This document shows, piece by piece, positions 13,113 through 13,233 of a DNA stretch of 13,233 nucleotides (position 1 is the first letter of the stretch; the number at the start of each line of letters is the position of its first letter). The position numbers were made by a program, and so were the translations under genes. Under the pieces are notes generated by a model. It made no database searches and had not been told where the DNA came from. It saw only the letters and a program-made list of their open reading frames with translations. Source of the stretch: an uncultured Fretibacterium sp. (GTDB taxonomy: Bacteria > Synergistota > Synergistia > Synergistales > Aminobacteriaceae); contig CAJPSE010000023.1 in NCBI GenBank assembly GCA_905373185.1, forward strand, positions 1 to 13,233, read 5' to 3'.

Positions 13113-13233
13113 ATGCGGGGTCCAATGAAGTTCTTCTCGATAATTGCAGCGTCTTTTCTTCTTTTCTCGGCCGGATGGGGCGTGGGGGGGATGATGAGGT
13201 CGGCCTCCCGAAGCAGCGCCTCGTGTGCGTTGG
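13113..13233 (+). CDS. Start of a secreted protein, cut by the window edge and probably chimeric
   Basis: The frame opens at an ATG with AGGGAGG (13096-13102) ten bases upstream and runs off the edge. The first residues, MRGPMKFFSIIAASFLLFSAGWG, form a clear signal peptide or N-terminal membrane anchor; MKFF four codons in is an alternative start. From base 13184 on, the DNA is the reverse complement of the HAD gene, so the residues after about number 24 are probably not the true continuation. The family cannot be named from what is left. Confidence 0.5.
   Translation, partial: MRGPMKFFSIIAASFLLFSAGWGVGGMMRSASRSSASCAL
13184..13233 (-). repeat. Inverted repeat, right arm (window end)
   Basis: An exact 50-base reverse-complement copy of 12896-12945, running to the last base of the window. 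It starts at a run of seven G in the middle of a new signal-peptide gene. Confidence 0.95.

Overview
The window is a GC-rich stretch of bacterial chromosome (lower GC only in the first ~240 bases and around promoters) from a diderm. It encodes an exported OmpH/Skp-like protein, a type IV pilus cluster and a carbamate kinase. The gene content, the style of the PilB protein and the Rpn-nuclease remnant fit Synergistota (amino-acid-fermenting anaerobes). That placement is inference; no rRNA or marker gene is present.

Layout. Bases 1-~380 hold no convincing gene, only imperfect repeats and a foldable inverted-repeat element. An extended -10 promoter then leads to a Sec-exported protein made almost entirely of about 18 ankyrin repeats (518-2590, +). 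A small remnant of an Rpn/PD-(D/E)XK transposase-type nuclease (2638-2871, +) and three hairpins follow, the last a strong terminator for the opposite strand. On the minus strand, read right to left, are arcC (carbamate kinase, 9781-8822), pilB (8700-6184), pilT (6029-4947), pilC (4880-3651) and a type IV prepilin (3540-3070). The prepilin has its own near-consensus promoter and the terminator. From 9950 on, genes run on the plus strand: manC (GDP-mannose pyrophosphorylase with a degenerate phosphomannose isomerase domain), an OmpH/Skp-family protein, a terminator, a Cof-type HAD phosphatase, and the start of a further secreted protein cut by the window edge.

How the genes work together. PilB (extension ATPase), PilT (retraction ATPase), PilC (inner-membrane platform) and the prepilin are the motor and fibre core of a type IV pilus. 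The pilMNOPQ alignment and secretin genes and the prepilin peptidase are not in this window. PilB is unusual: it has two MshEN-type (cyclic-di-GMP-binding family) N-terminal modules joined by eight perfect-length 42-bp/14-residue repeats. ManC supplies GDP-mannose for surface polysaccharide. The OmpH/Skp protein would serve envelope biogenesis. ArcC would make ATP from carbamoyl phosphate.

Most noteworthy. (1) The PilB double-MshEN architecture with a minisatellite linker. (2) Loss of two of the four expected metal ligands in the ManC isomerase domain. (3) A 50-bp exact inverted copy of the HAD gene forming the last 50 bases, joined at a run of seven G, which looks like a chimeric junction or a real inversion. 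(4) A large exported ankyrin solenoid. I do not see a clearly new multi-gene defence or mobile system here.
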